DNA of 64,000 bases from Peribacillus loiseleuriae (lineage in GTDB: Bacteria; Bacillota; Bacilli; Bacillales; DSM-1321): positions 4,803,621 through 4,867,620 of the forward strand of contig NZ_LFZW01000001.1 in NCBI RefSeq assembly GCF_001183985.1, read 5' to 3'. Made by a program: the position numbers and the translations under genes. Below the pieces are notes generated by a model that searched no databases, was not told where the DNA came from, and worked only from the letters and a program-made list of their open reading frames with translations. Positions 9,736 to 19,400 of the stretch are shown in pieces (position 1 is the first letter of the stretch; every line of letters starts with the position of its first letter).

Positions 9736-9981
9736 GAACAACGGTCCATTTTTCTTTTGTTCCGACGGTGATAAATTGACCACAATCTTCTGATTTGCCC
9801 TATCACAGTCTAGCGTTCGAATGGCTGATAGAACTCGCTCCTTCGACTCTTTGACAGATGCATCTGGCAGTCCAACAATTATCATCGACTCTGGTCCTGG
9901 CATGATCTGCACCTCTACCTGCATCCGGTAACCTTCTAAACCTTTCAAACCAATACTTGAAATTTTAACAGTCAAATGCAT
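9736..9981 (-). pseudogene. comM: comM/yifB, N-terminal part
   Basis: Residues 1-82 (MHLTVKISSIGLKGLEGYRM..., IVGLPDASVKESKERVLSA, NLSPSEQKKNGPLF) match the S5-like N-terminal domain of ComM. The homology stops after NGPLF. The frame then runs about 19 codons through unrelated sequence into the IS66 terminal repeat and stops at 9676. The continuation of the gene is at 3423-4509, with the same strand and order, separated by unrelated genes. Confidence 0.85.
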
Positions 9982-10170
9982 GATCTCCTTAGATACGAAG
10001 TACTCTTAGCGTATGAGAAAATATAATGTAGATTTAAAACATTTTTGTTGTGGAGGAAAAATAGAAAAGAGGAAAGAAAAGACTTCCTAAATTACGTGGG
10101 TTATTGACTATAATTCGACAAGATTATAATAAATCCTGCAAACCGGAAAGATTTTAACTTATTATTCTGC

Positions 10171-10196
10171 TGGGACGAGGGACCTGTCCCCCTTGT
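10171..10196. repeat. REP-like palindrome, GGGACAAGGGG family
   Basis: The sequence TGGGACGAGGGACC / TGTCCCCCTTGT forms a hairpin of the same family as the copy at 10558-10585. It lies in the 600-bp gap between the comM fragment and the yhgE-like gene. Confidence 0.6.
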
Positions 10197-10236
10197 TTCT
10201 CTTTATTTAGAGGTTTATTTCATGTATAATGAGAAA

Positions 10237-10367
10237 ATAAAAAAAGAGAAGTGCGCTAACACTTCTCCCTACAACCTCTACCGTCAGGGTGGCGGTTGTC
10301 AAGTTAATTTATTTACTTTGAGAACCACCCTTTTTGCTTGCGACGGCGTTGGGTGGTTTTCTTGTTT
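10237..10367 (+). ncRNA. Candidate antisense RNA of a decayed type I toxin-antitoxin-like locus
   Basis: The gap contains two oppositely oriented terminators facing each other across about 100 bp. On the plus strand, AACCACCC (10323-10330) pairs with GGGTGGTT (10351-10358), followed by a T-rich run. On the minus strand, GAGAAGTG (10246-10253) and CACTTCTC (10260-10267) form a stem whose minus-strand exit is a long T tract. A third hairpin (ACAACC..GGTTGT, 10271-10299) lies between. A TATAAT at 10225-10230 could start a plus RNA of about 130 nt. Overlapping 3' ends of two short convergent transcripts are the usual form of type I toxin-antitoxin loci in Bacillus. No hydrophobic toxin ORF with a good start remains on the minus strand: one frame encodes WLSLFFLSEKLFRKQ but has only TTG as a start. 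The RNA boundaries are inferred. Confidence 0.4.
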
Positions 10368-10557
10368 TCTAAAAAGTTTTTCCGAAAGAAAGAAGAGCGA
10401 CAACCAACCACCCTCACAATATTCAGTTGCAATTCCATTCTATCAAATTTTAATTCGTTTATTTTCATCTATTCATCTGAAAATACAAAAAGAAAATGAC
10501 CGTAGAGATTTCTCTTCACAGAGCTGCTGTATCAAGCCTATCAAATGTAAATATATA

Positions 10558-10585
10558 GTGGGACAAGGGGCCTGTCCCCTTGTCC
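10558..10585. repeat. REP-like palindrome at the 3' end of the YhgE gene
   Basis: GTGGGACAAGGGG and CCCCTTGTCC are inverted around CCTGT, directly abutting the stop codon of the minus-strand gene at 10586. It could serve as the end of that transcript. Confidence 0.65.
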
Positions 10586-13500
10586 TTACAAGATAACCTT
10601 ACTTTCTCTTGCTTCTGCTAAAAATTTGTCGCTAGATTTATTAATACGTTCTTTCAGTTTGATGCCTATAAAAAGGAATACGCCCATGTAGCCAAGAAGC
10701 CAAGCGACGTGCTTCCACACCACCGGCCATATGATCCCCCCTACTGCCTCACGGAAAAGGCCCAGCGCATGCGTGAATGGTAGGAATTCATGAATTTTTT
10801 GGAAAAAGGTAGGTGTCATCTGAATCGGGAATGTCCCGCCTGAAGCGCCTAGCTGCATGACAAGCAACACGATGCCGATTACTTTCCCTGTGTTTCCGAA
10901 GACTGATACGAGCGTGTAAACGATCGTAACGAACGTTGTGCTTATTAAAAAACCGAACAGCACGAACATGAGCTTATGTGCGACGAATGTTTTCAATAGA
11001 AACATATCGCCCATCGTTACGATGAATGCCTGCATTAATCCTATGAACCAGAATGTTAGGAATCTGCCGAAGTAGGCTTCATAGCTTTTGTAGCGATGTT
11101 TGTTCGGAACATCAGCAATCAGCGATGATACAAGGATTAAAGCGCCGACCCACAGCGACATGGCCGTAAAGAATGGCGACATGGCCGATCCGTAGTTAGG
11201 AATCGGAAACAGTTCATGTTCCTTTAATAAAATTGGCTTCGCGAAAAAATCCCCCTCCACATTCGGGTCGTTTTTCATTAAGTCAATGAGCTGATCTAAA
11301 TCGCCTTTTTCTTCTAAGCTTCGAATACGATTTGCCATTTCAATGACTTTTTCTTTCACTTCGGGAAAAACGTCATGTGCTTTTTGTAGCCCGTCTTTGC
11401 CTGTGTTAAGCCCTTTTCCTACTTTACCCAGGAGTTCATCCACTTTTGGGAAAGCTACATTTGCCTTTGCCAGCATCCGATTTCCTTCTTTGATAGCATT
11501 GTTCGCCTTGTCCAACGCTTTTTCGTACTTTGGCATAAGCTCATTGTCGATAAATCGGACGAGCTCTGTTACGGAATCATCCATCTTTTTTGATTTACCT
11601 TTTATATCTGCTAAGGTCTTTCCTATATTTTCTTTACTTTGGCGTGTATTTCCAACTGATTGGAGGATGATCTTTTTGAACTCCTGAAGGTCTTTTTGCA
11701 TTCGCTCAAGGCGTTCTACTCCATCCAAGAAGACCCCTTCGTCAACGCGTTGTTGAAGCTCTTCGTTGAATTTAACGAGCGATTGAATGGCGTTTTGTCC
11801 ACTTTCAATCCGCTGGACCATATTTTTTAATGCCTTTATGGTCTTTTCAGGATTTTTTGCCACGTCCAGCAAGTTATCAGCAAGTTCAGAAGCGCTCTTT
11901 GCTGTTTCTTTCAAACGGTTCAATTCACTACTTATTTCTTTATCAATCTTTTGCAAGTTTGCAATTGCATCATCAAATGCATCGACAACTGTCGTTTCAG
12001 CATACTTGATCACCTCAGTAAGTCGATTATCCACTTTTTCAAATTGCCCTTTTACGGTATTCCAGATTGCTGGACTGACTTCCTCACCGCGTTCAATTGC
12101 TTTTAGCGTTTTAGTCAACAGCTCGCTCACACTGGTTAATTGATCTTGAAGGTTTGTTAACGAAGCGATTGGTTGTTTTAATAATCGGCCGCCACTTATT
12201 TCATTCACTCGGGTAAAGACAGCTAGTAAGGTACTCACCCTGGACAGGTTGTTATCTACCACTGGTAGGATGGTCTCAATTTTTTCTTGGTACTGTGTAG
12301 TATCAATGAGTCCACCGTTTTTTTCCCATTCCGTGATTTGATCAATCAGTGATGTATTCACCTTTTGTAGATCCATCAGTGTGTCTTTTACTTTAGGTGC
12401 CTGTTGACGAATATTCTCAATGTCCTTTTCAATTCCTGGAATAATAATGGTTTCATAGGTGTCGGTAATATCTTCAAAACGCTGTTCAAGGTCTTTTGTC
12501 ATTTCGTCGATTTTTACGACGAGGTCCACACCAACATTTTCTCCTTTTTCGAGCTTATCAATGGCTTCTTCCATATTACCTTTTAGCTCATCCATTTTTT
12601 CATATTCACTGTTTAAGGAGCTGATAATCTCTTCAACTTTTCGTTCTTCCGTTAGTTTCTGATCCGTCTCTTCGAGCAAGTTAGCTAATTTCTGTAACGC
12701 TTCTGTTCCATCATCAATCTTTCCAGTGCCTTCGCTAATTTTGTCTAATAGCTTGTCCATATCTGTCCCTTTTTTAGAAACACGGTCTACGGCGTCCGGA
12801 ATTTGTTGAATGACTTTCTGCGCCAAACGCAAATCTTGTTTGACGAGTGGAACGTAAGTACGAACAGACTTATCTCCGTCTTTCATAACCTTTTCAACTT
12901 CTACACTCAGTTTTTCGGCTTGGTCACTAATTTCACGTGCTTTTACCATGCCTTCATTGGCCTTTTCAATCGCTGTTTCAGCGAATTCTAAATCTGTATC
13001 AGCAACACCTAGCACGCGTTCAATTTCGGGCAAATCGCCTTCCAATCGGTAAATGGAATCTCTGATTTTTTCAATAGAAGGGCGATTGACCTCAAGTTCG
13101 ATACCAATTTCATTGAATGCAGTGAAGATGGCTTTGTTTGCTACTTTGACAAAGCCACTTTGAATACTTTCGACAATCCCCGAAGCCCCTGCACCGGTTA
13201 CCTTGGGCGCAATCGCATTAATTTTTTCGTTGATATAATAGTTGAGCTCTGGTTTTTCAGGTTCGTCTGTTAAAACACTCGTTAGTTTTTCGGAGAAATT
13301 CTTCGGTATAATAATCGTGGCATAATAATCTCCTTTTTCTACACCTTTCATAGCCTTCTCTTCGTCAACGAATTCCCAGCCTAGCTTATTATTGTCAAGC
13401 AGGGAAAGAACGATTTCATCCCCGACATTTACGTTTTCTTTCCGCACTTTTGCCCCTTCATCTAAATTGACGACGGCGACAGAGACGCCCTCCGTATTAG

Positions 13501-13642
13501 CATACGGATCCCATGAAGGAATAATGTTGAACCAAGCATACATCGATGGCAAAATCATTACAGCTACGATCACAACAATGGCCGCTTTGTTTCTGCGTAT
13601 ATTGTTAACGTCTGTTTTAAAGATATTTAAAATATTCTTCAC
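10586..13642 (-). CDS. YhgE/Pip family membrane protein (ABC-2-type)
   Basis: The 1018-residue protein starts at GTG 13642 behind AAGGAGAG. Residues about 20-42 form a transmembrane helix (AAIVVIVAVMILPSMYAWFN), followed by the YhgE/Pip N-terminal domain (IPSWDPYANTEGVSVAVVN, GDYYATIIIPKNFS). A long helical coiled-coil ectodomain spans about 190-790. The C-terminus (about 810-1000) has five or six membrane helices of the ABC-2 permease type. Related proteins serve as phage receptors (YueB, Pip) or accompany type VII and other exporters; transport substrates are not known. It lies downstream of the RND/TolC-like genes on the same strand but is separated from them by a terminator, IS debris and a perfect palindrome, so it probably has its own promoter. 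Confidence 0.85.
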   Translation of the reverse strand: MKNILNIFKTDVNNIRRNKAAIVVIVAVMILPSMYAWFNIIPSWDPYANTEGVSVAVVNLDEGAKVRKENVNVGDEIVLSLLDNNKLGWEFVDEEKAMKGVEKGDYYATIIIPKNFSEKLTSVLTDEPEKPELNYYINEKINAIAPKVTGAGASGIVESIQSGFVKVANKAIFTAFNEIGIELEVNRPSIEKIRDSIYRLEGDLPEIERVLGVADTDLEFAETAIEKANEGMVKAREISDQAEKLSVEVEKVMKDGDKSVRTYVPLVKQDLRLAQKVIQQIPDAVDRVSKKGTDMDKLLDKISEGTGKIDDGTEALQKLANLLEETDQKLTEERKVEEIISSLNSEYEKMDELKGNMEEAIDKLEKGENVGVDLVVKIDEMTKDLEQRFEDITDTYETIIIPGIEKDIENIRQQAPKVKDTLMDLQKVNTSLIDQITEWEKNGGLIDTTQYQEKIETILPVVDNNLSRVSTLLAVFTRVNEISGGRLLKQPIASLTNLQDQLTSVSELLTKTLKAIERGEEVSPAIWNTVKGQFEKVDNRLTEVIKYAETTVVDAFDDAIANLQKIDKEISSELNRLKETAKSASELADNLLDVAKNPEKTIKALKNMVQRIESGQNAIQSLVKFNEELQQRVDEGVFLDGVERLERMQKDLQEFKKIILQSVGNTRQSKENIGKTLADIKGKSKKMDDSVTELVRFIDNELMPKYEKALDKANNAIKEGNRMLAKANVAFPKVDELLGKVGKGLNTGKDGLQKAHDVFPEVKEKVIEMANRIRSLEEKGDLDQLIDLMKNDPNVEGDFFAKPILLKEHELFPIPNYGSAMSPFFTAMSLWVGALILVSSLIADVPNKHRYKSYEAYFGRFLTFWFIGLMQAFIVTMGDMFLLKTFVAHKLMFVLFGFLISTTFVTIVYTLVSVFGNTGKVIGIVLLVMQLGASGGTFPIQMTPTFFQKIHEFLPFTHALGLFREAVGGIIWPVVWKHVAWLLGYMGVFLFIGIKLKERINKSSDKFLAEARESKVIL

Positions 13643-13674
13643 TTATACTTCTCTCCTTGCACCCAGCCATATTC

Positions 13675-13705
13675 ATAGAATCTTTACAAATAGTAAAGAT
13701 TCTAT
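13675..13705. promoter_or_regulatory. Perfect 13-bp inverted repeat upstream of the YhgE gene
   Basis: The arms ATAGAATCTTTAC (13675-13687) and GTAAAGATTCTAT (13693-13705) are exact complements around AAATA, 33 bp upstream of the GTG start. There is no T tract after either arm, which argues for a protein-binding site rather than a terminator. Which regulator binds it is unknown. Confidence 0.5.
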
Positions 13706-13780
13706 CTAGTGATTTCTACTTTCCTTTGACTTTCTAGCCTAGAATACCAAAGCCCCTCCATCAATTGGGGGTTACGAATG

Positions 13781-13843
13781 AAGGCAAAATTAAAAGACCT
13801 AAGTCCAGTCGAATACCGAACTCAGGTCTTGGAAGTTGCATAA
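13781..13843 (+). pseudogene. C-terminal scrap of an IS3/IS150-type transposase
   Basis: The frame reads KAKLKDLSPVEYRTQVLEVA and then stop, which is the typical end of IS150-group OrfB proteins. Nothing else of the element is recognisable here. It fills part of the 390-bp gap between the YhgE and TolC-like genes. Confidence 0.65.
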
Positions 13844-13844
13844 C

Positions 13845-13889
13845 GTGAAACTTCGATCAGTGGGGTTTTATTGCCCGTTAATGCGGGAT
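13845..13889 (+). repeat. Dispersed repeat, copy A (GTGAAACTTCGATCAGTGGGG...)
   Basis: The 45-bp sequence recurs at 48271-48314 with a few changes. Its first 20 bp also recur, inverted, at 32706-32732 and 40376-40400. Here it directly follows the IS3 transposase scrap, so it may be an IS end. Confidence 0.55.
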
Positions 13890-13947
13890 AAAATTTTATA
13901 TCTAACTTTATTGGGTCAGATCATAAACTCTCCACAGAGCTCTTCAA

Positions 13948-13998
13948 AAAAAGAGAGGCCAGAATCAGTTCTCCATTATCTAGACGGTCCTGGCTCCA
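13948..13998 (-). terminator. Terminator of the TolC-like gene
   Basis: On the minus strand GGAGCCAG pairs with CTGGCCTC across a loop of about 27 nt and is followed by CTTTTTTT. It lies 35 bp downstream of the TolC-like stop codon. Confidence 0.65.
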
Positions 13999-14032
13999 TT
14001 CTTTATGACTATAGGACGGGGTATCTATCCCC

Positions 14033-15310
14033 TCACTGCACATACCCTTTTTCAAAGGCTTGGATGGATTGCTGGATTAGGTAGTTTTGGATGGACGCTG
14101 AGTAGACATTTAGTTCAGCTTGGTCAAACTGGGTTAGAGCTTTTTCATAGTCGTATTTTGTCACAACGCCTACTTTGAACTTAGTTTCTAGTACTTTTAA
14201 GTCTTTTTTGACATTGTCTAGCTTTCGTAATGCTTCTTCATATGCGAAGTAGGTTAGTTCTTCGTTATGATACATTTGTTCAACAGCTGTTTCGATGGTT
14301 TCTTTTGTCAAAGCGACGGTTTCTTTAGCCGCTTTTACTTCATAATCCCGTTGTGCTAATTCATAATTTCCGTAGGAATCATCGTACGCGGTAATAGCGG
14401 ATTTTAAACTATTTTGCGCACGCTTTACTTTATACGTATTGTCAATTAAAGAGCTATAGTTCTCTGGTTTCTGGTTGTTGGCTACTTCATATTTGATCGG
14501 TTGAATGACGATGTCTGGATTATAGGAAACGCCTATATCAAAACATAGAGTGGCAACAGTATGATTATAGTTTTTCTCTAATTCTTCTAATTGCTTTTCC
14601 AAATTCGTTTGGATTAGTTGAGCTTGACGGATCTCTTCTTTCGTCCCTACTCCATATTCCAACAAACGTTGTGCCTTGTTTACTTCTTGGCTAGCGGATT
14701 GGATCGATTTTTTTGCAAAAGCAATTTGCTGCTGAAGTGTTAAAAGGTTTGTATATGAGGACGTTAGCATTAAACGGACGCCTTCTTTTGCTTCCTCCCC
14801 TTGAAGCTGTAATTGCACTTCCCCTGTTTCAAGTTGCTTCACAGCCGTCTCCAAAGAATTAATTTGGTTTGTTAACGCACCTAATGCATCGTTAACCCTT
14901 CTCTGCTCTAGCTCATTCATAATGATCTCACTTGTATCTGATAATCGATCTCGTTCTTCTTTTAAGGCTTCCATTTTCTTTTCTAAATTTCTTATATTAC
15001 TTGACACATCACCTTGACTGCTTTTCGTATCCAAAATCTGGCTTTTCATTGCTTCTAGATTAAACTGCAGCACTGTTAAGTTTCGGCTGTTTTCTATTCC
15101 CCTTTGAATCACAACTCCTAGTGTTAGTTCTTTCACTTGTTCAATTTCAGGAGTCTCTTCCTCTATTAATTCACCATCTGTTTGATCCGAATCCGTTACT
15201 GTTTCATTCACCTCAGCTGATTGTTTCAGTTCCGTTACTTCTTGTGCGTATGCACTAAATGGAGCACCGACAATCGTTGCAGCACATAGAAAGGGGATTA
15301 CTTTTTTCAT
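14033..15310 (-). CDS. TolC-family (outer-membrane-efflux-like) protein
   Basis: The 425-residue product has a signal peptide (MKKVIPFLCAATIVGAPFSAYA), an acidic linker and then long amphipathic helices with the TolC-family repeat pattern (e.g. LLEYGVGTKEEIRQAQL at about 215-231 and TKFKVGVVTKYDYEKALTQFDQAEL near the C-terminus). In Gram-negatives such proteins form the outer-membrane duct; here there is no outer membrane, so it may reach across the wall or act as a periplasm-like adaptor. The gene follows the TetR gene after 48 bp and probably shares its transcript. With the upstream fusion protein and RND pump it makes a set resembling a tripartite exporter. Function beyond that is inference. 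Confidence 0.8.
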   Translation of the reverse strand: MKKVIPFLCAATIVGAPFSAYAQEVTELKQSAEVNETVTDSDQTDGELIEEETPEIEQVKELTLGVVIQRGIENSRNLTVLQFNLEAMKSQILDTKSSQGDVSSNIRNLEKKMEALKEERDRLSDTSEIIMNELEQRRVNDALGALTNQINSLETAVKQLETGEVQLQLQGEEAKEGVRLMLTSSYTNLLTLQQQIAFAKKSIQSASQEVNKAQRLLEYGVGTKEEIRQAQLIQTNLEKQLEELEKNYNHTVATLCFDIGVSYNPDIVIQPIKYEVANNQKPENYSSLIDNTYKVKRAQNSLKSAITAYDDSYGNYELAQRDYEVKAAKETVALTKETIETAVEQMYHNEELTYFAYEEALRKLDNVKKDLKVLETKFKVGVVTKYDYEKALTQFDQAELNVYSASIQNYLIQQSIQAFEKGYVQ

Positions 15311-15358
15311 ATTTTCTCCTCCTCATATAATAATAGAAAGCCAACAAAGACAACTAAA

Positions 15359-16252
15359 TTACCCGTCTATTTCTAGCAATATCTTAAGTTCTTCACAATC
15401 TCCCTGAAGTTCTGGTACAGATTGTAAATAATGGATCAAAGCCTTTAACAAAAAGCTTTTCGGTTTTCTTTGCTTTTGTTCCTCTTCCAGTAAAGAAATC
15501 GTTTTTAAGTATTCTTCTTGGTCTGCTGCATCTTTTTTGATATCACTTACCGTGGATGTCATTTTTTTTAACAAAAGCTGAATTCTATGCCCCTTTAAGC
15601 GGGGGCTCTCATTATCTGCGAACACCATTTCTAATTCCGTCCAATCTTTATTTAGAACGGACTCAGGCTTTCTCTCCAACAGGCCCTCAATTACAATATC
15701 GAAAACAGTCGCAATAAAGACCGCTAACTTTTCGGAGGCAATCTCTAGCTTTTGACGGCGGCAAAGATGAATATATTGGAACATTAGCGCCTTTAGTAAA
15801 GAAACAAGGTCCCAAATATAAATTTTTACCTGTTCACCATAAAGATCCAAAAGAAACTCCTTCAGCCAGATGTTAAATTCGAACTCAATCTTTTGTGCCT
15901 CTATTGCCATTTCTTTATTTTTAAATACAGGCAATTTAAAAAATAAATCAATTAAAAGATGAACTTGATTGGATAGAATATTTTCGAGCGACATCGAAAT
16001 AAAATCGAGTAATTTTTCATGAGTAGAAGCATACTCGTTACTATAAATCTTTGTTAAACCGGTTTTAACTTGTTTGGGCATTTGAATAAATATCTCTAAT
16101 AGCAAATCTTCTTTAGAGTTAAAATGCTTATAAAAAGACCCCTTTGCCATCCCACTTTCTTTTGCAATTTCATCTACTGTGGTAGATTCATAGCCTTTTT
16201 CTGAAAAAAGCCGCATAGCTATAGGAATGATCTCTAGCTTTTTCCCATCCAT
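15359..16252 (-). CDS. TetR/AcrR-family repressor, YerO-like
   Basis: The ATG at 16252 is preceded by AAGGAGGA. Residues about 8-55 form the TetR helix-turn-helix (AMRLFSEKGYESTTVDEIAKESG, then AKGSFYKHFNSKEDLL). The long C-terminal ligand domain brings the total to 297 residues, close to B. subtilis YerO, the regulator beside the RND pump SwrC (YerP). The gene sits between the RND and TolC-like genes, so autoregulated control of the export locus is the natural inference. A possible operator lies just downstream of the membrane-fusion gene promoter (21121-21146). Confidence 0.85.
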   Translation of the reverse strand: MDGKKLEIIPIAMRLFSEKGYESTTVDEIAKESGMAKGSFYKHFNSKEDLLLEIFIQMPKQVKTGLTKIYSNEYASTHEKLLDFISMSLENILSNQVHLLIDLFFKLPVFKNKEMAIEAQKIEFEFNIWLKEFLLDLYGEQVKIYIWDLVSLLKALMFQYIHLCRRQKLEIASEKLAVFIATVFDIVIEGLLERKPESVLNKDWTELEMVFADNESPRLKGHRIQLLLKKMTSTVSDIKKDAADQEEYLKTISLLEEEQKQRKPKSFLLKALIHYLQSVPELQGDCEELKILLEIDG

Positions 16253-16304
16253 AACAAATACAAATCCTCCTTGCTGTTCTTTCTACTCGCTATTAAAGAA
16301 GAGA

Positions 16305-16420
16305 GAGTGTCTCATAAGGGTCTGACCTCGCATCCTAAATCAGTATGTCGTGTTTCATCTACGTATCTCATACTGGATGTAGTTGTCGCGGGGTCTGACC
16401 CTACACTCTTGAGACATCCT
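16305..16420. repeat. Long REP palindrome, AGGGTCTGACC family
   Basis: GTGTCTCATAAGGGTCTGACC at the left is mirrored by GGGTCTGACCCTACACTCTTGAGACATCC at the right, with a nested CATCC..GGATG arm between. The whole unit can fold into one long hairpin between the RND and TetR genes. Units of the same design occur at about 26066-26200 and 38039-38107. Confidence 0.7.
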
Positions 16421-16430
16421 TACCCCTTAT

Positions 16431-19400
16431 TTACATGGAAATTTCATTATCCTGTTCTAATTTCCGATCAAGCTTCTTTTGCTTACGCTTTTCTTTAAAG
16501 CGGATAAGTACCATGTATAAAGAAGGGACAACAAGCAATGTTAAGGCGGTGGAGAAGAGAATACCAGAGATAATGGTGATAGCCATCGGTCTAAAAAGAA
16601 TATCGCCGATTAGCGCAACAGGCAGAAGTCCAAAAACAGCTGCGCCTGCTGTTAATAAGATGGGACGGAAACGGGCCTCTGTAGCTTTCAAAACCGCTTC
16701 TGTTAAATCCATCCCCTCGCGTCTAGCATCTTCCATAAATTCAATTAAGACAATTCCATTCCGAACAACAATCCCTGCTAAAGCAGTGATCCCAATGACC
16801 GACATAAAGCCAATCGGAGTTCTTGTAACAAACAAGCCAACGATTGCTCCAGCCGCCGCTAAGTACACGGTCGCTAAAATAATAATTGGAATGGACACTG
16901 AGTAAAATTGGATGGTAATTAAAATGATAATGATAATGATACACACTAGGAATAGTGTACCTAAATCGCCGAAGGATTCTGCTTGCTGTTCCGTTTCCCC
17001 GCCGACTTCCCAAGTATATCCTTCTTGGAAGTTCATCTTTTCTAATTTTGGTGTAATTTCAGCCATTGCTTCGGTAGCAGTCGTTCCTGCTCTAACGTCA
17101 GCTTCCACTGTAACCGAGCGCACTAGATTGTAGTGTGCAATCTGTTGAACGGAAAATGCTGGCTTCATTTCAGCAAGTTGTGCCAAAGGAATTTGCTCGC
17201 CTCTCGCATTCGTTATACTAAGTCTTTGAAACAAAGCAGTTGGATCTTCTTCTGTATTTTCCAAATAAAGTTTGATGTCAATCAAATCATTTCCTGTATC
17301 AAACTCACTCACATTCAGACCTTGAGTAATTAAACGAAGCGTCGTTGATAGATCTGTATAACTTACAAGATTATAATCCATAGCATCCTTATTAACTTGG
17401 AATTCCAATGAATATCGCTCAGTTCCTAGTGAATCAGAAATATCATATGTACCCTTTGTATCTGCTATGACATTCTTCACTTGTTCTGACAGATTACGTA
17501 GCTGTTCCGGGTCTTGTCCAGTGAGACGAATCGAAATAGGTGAACCAGCATCGATTCCAGCTGATAGCGATGACGTCAATACGGAAATCCCAGGATACAT
17601 TGCCTTAAACTGCTTATCCCAGTTTTCAATCGTCTTTTCGATATCGAGCTTTCCTACTTCGCCCAGAATATTGATTTGTCCAACTTCAGGACCAGATCCC
17701 CCAGGCATACTATTAAAAAGTTGCGGCGCACCGCCTCCAGCAGCAGAACTAACTTCTTTAACCCCAGATTGCTTCTTAGCCCAAGCAGCAATCTCCTTCA
17801 CAATTTGATTAGTCTCTTGTAATGAGGTTCCGGTTGGCATCTCCACATTTATTGAAAACTGTGGATCTTCAGCTTTAGGAAATAACTCAACTGGGACAAA
17901 TGGAACTAATCCATAAGCGGCTGTCCCTATCAATAGCCCAGCCAAGCCAACCTGTAATGGACGTTTGACCACTTTATTCATAATCTTACCCGCATAAAAA
18001 TTGTTCAAAGCTTGAATTTGTTTGCCTAATAAACCAGCTGGTTTATCCGATACTTCACGTTTATGCTTGTTGCGCTTTTCATTCCATTCACGAAATATCG
18101 GCACAATCGTAAGTGACATCACCATAGATGCCAATAGGGATACGATAATAACAAGTGGGATTGGTTTAATAAATTTCCCCATATCTCCCGGTAAAAACAT
18201 GAGCGGTAAAAATGCTGAAATAGTTGCCAGTGTGGCAGTAATAATCGAGATAATCACTTCTTTCGTCCCATTAACAGCCGCATCAAGTGGGCTTTCTTTT
18301 AGGACGGATAATCTTCGTTCAATATTGTCATTGACTACAATGGCATCATCCACTAAAAGAGAAAGAACAATAATGATACCAATAACAGTCATCTGATTTA
18401 GCGTTACATCGAACATCGGCAGGAACAGAAGTCCTACTGCTAGGGATAATGGAATGGCTAAGGCCACGATAGAAGAGGTAACCATATTTAAGCCCATCAT
18501 ACACACAATAATAACAGCCACCATCGCGATGACCAGTTCTTTCGTTAAGCCGGCAAACATTTTATTAATTGAATCATTTTGGGCATATAATAAGGTCGAC
18601 TTAAACTCTTTTGGAAGAGTCTTTTCTAACTTATCCATCTTCTTAACTACAGCCGCATCTACAGTTGGAACATCGCTTCCGGTTTCCCCGCTAATGCTAA
18701 GAGTAATCGCCGGCTTCCCGTTAATGTATCCATTATACGAATTTTTGCCGTGTGCAAGAGTGACTTTACCTAAATGTTCTAAATAAATAGGGAAACCATC
18801 CTGTGTTCTGGTAATAATGACTTTATTCAGACCTTCAATGCTTCTCATATCTGTTATTCTAAGCTGATAATTTCGCTCTTTATAATCGATATCACCAATC
18901 GGCATTCGTTCATTTTCGGCTCTAATCGCCTGGGTAACTTGTGGCCATGATACATTGTACTGCTTCATTTTTTGCGTATCTAAGTCGATCCGGATTTCTT
19001 TCTCAGGTAGCCCTTGGATTGTCACATCAGAAATGCCAGGAACCGCCCTTAACTGGTCTTTCCACGAGTCCATTAAACCATTTAATTCTTTCAGCTTTTC
19101 AGGATCATCCGCATATATCGCATATGCACTAATAAACGTCTTGATTAGATTATCATTGACAAATGGCTGCGTCGCATCAGCTGGAAGCTCCGCTTGGGCA
19201 TCTTGTACTTTTGTACGTAGCTCAGCCCACTTCTCTTTCGGATTGGCACCATTCTCTAGCATAACCACAATCGATGACATCCCTTCCATCGATGTGGAAG
19301 TAATGGTATCGACACCTTGTATTTCTTTTATCTTTTGCTCAATTTTCTTCGTAACCGTTTGTTCGACCGTTTCTGGAGTTGCTCCAGGATAAGCCGTCGT

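Noticed and set aside
10222..10596. 124-codon plus-strand ORF
   Set aside because: It runs through two terminators and a REP palindrome; hairpin structure explains the sequence better than coding.
16741..18786. Several plus-strand ORFs opposite the RND pump gene
   Set aside because: They are antisense shadows of a clear 1034-residue coding sequence.
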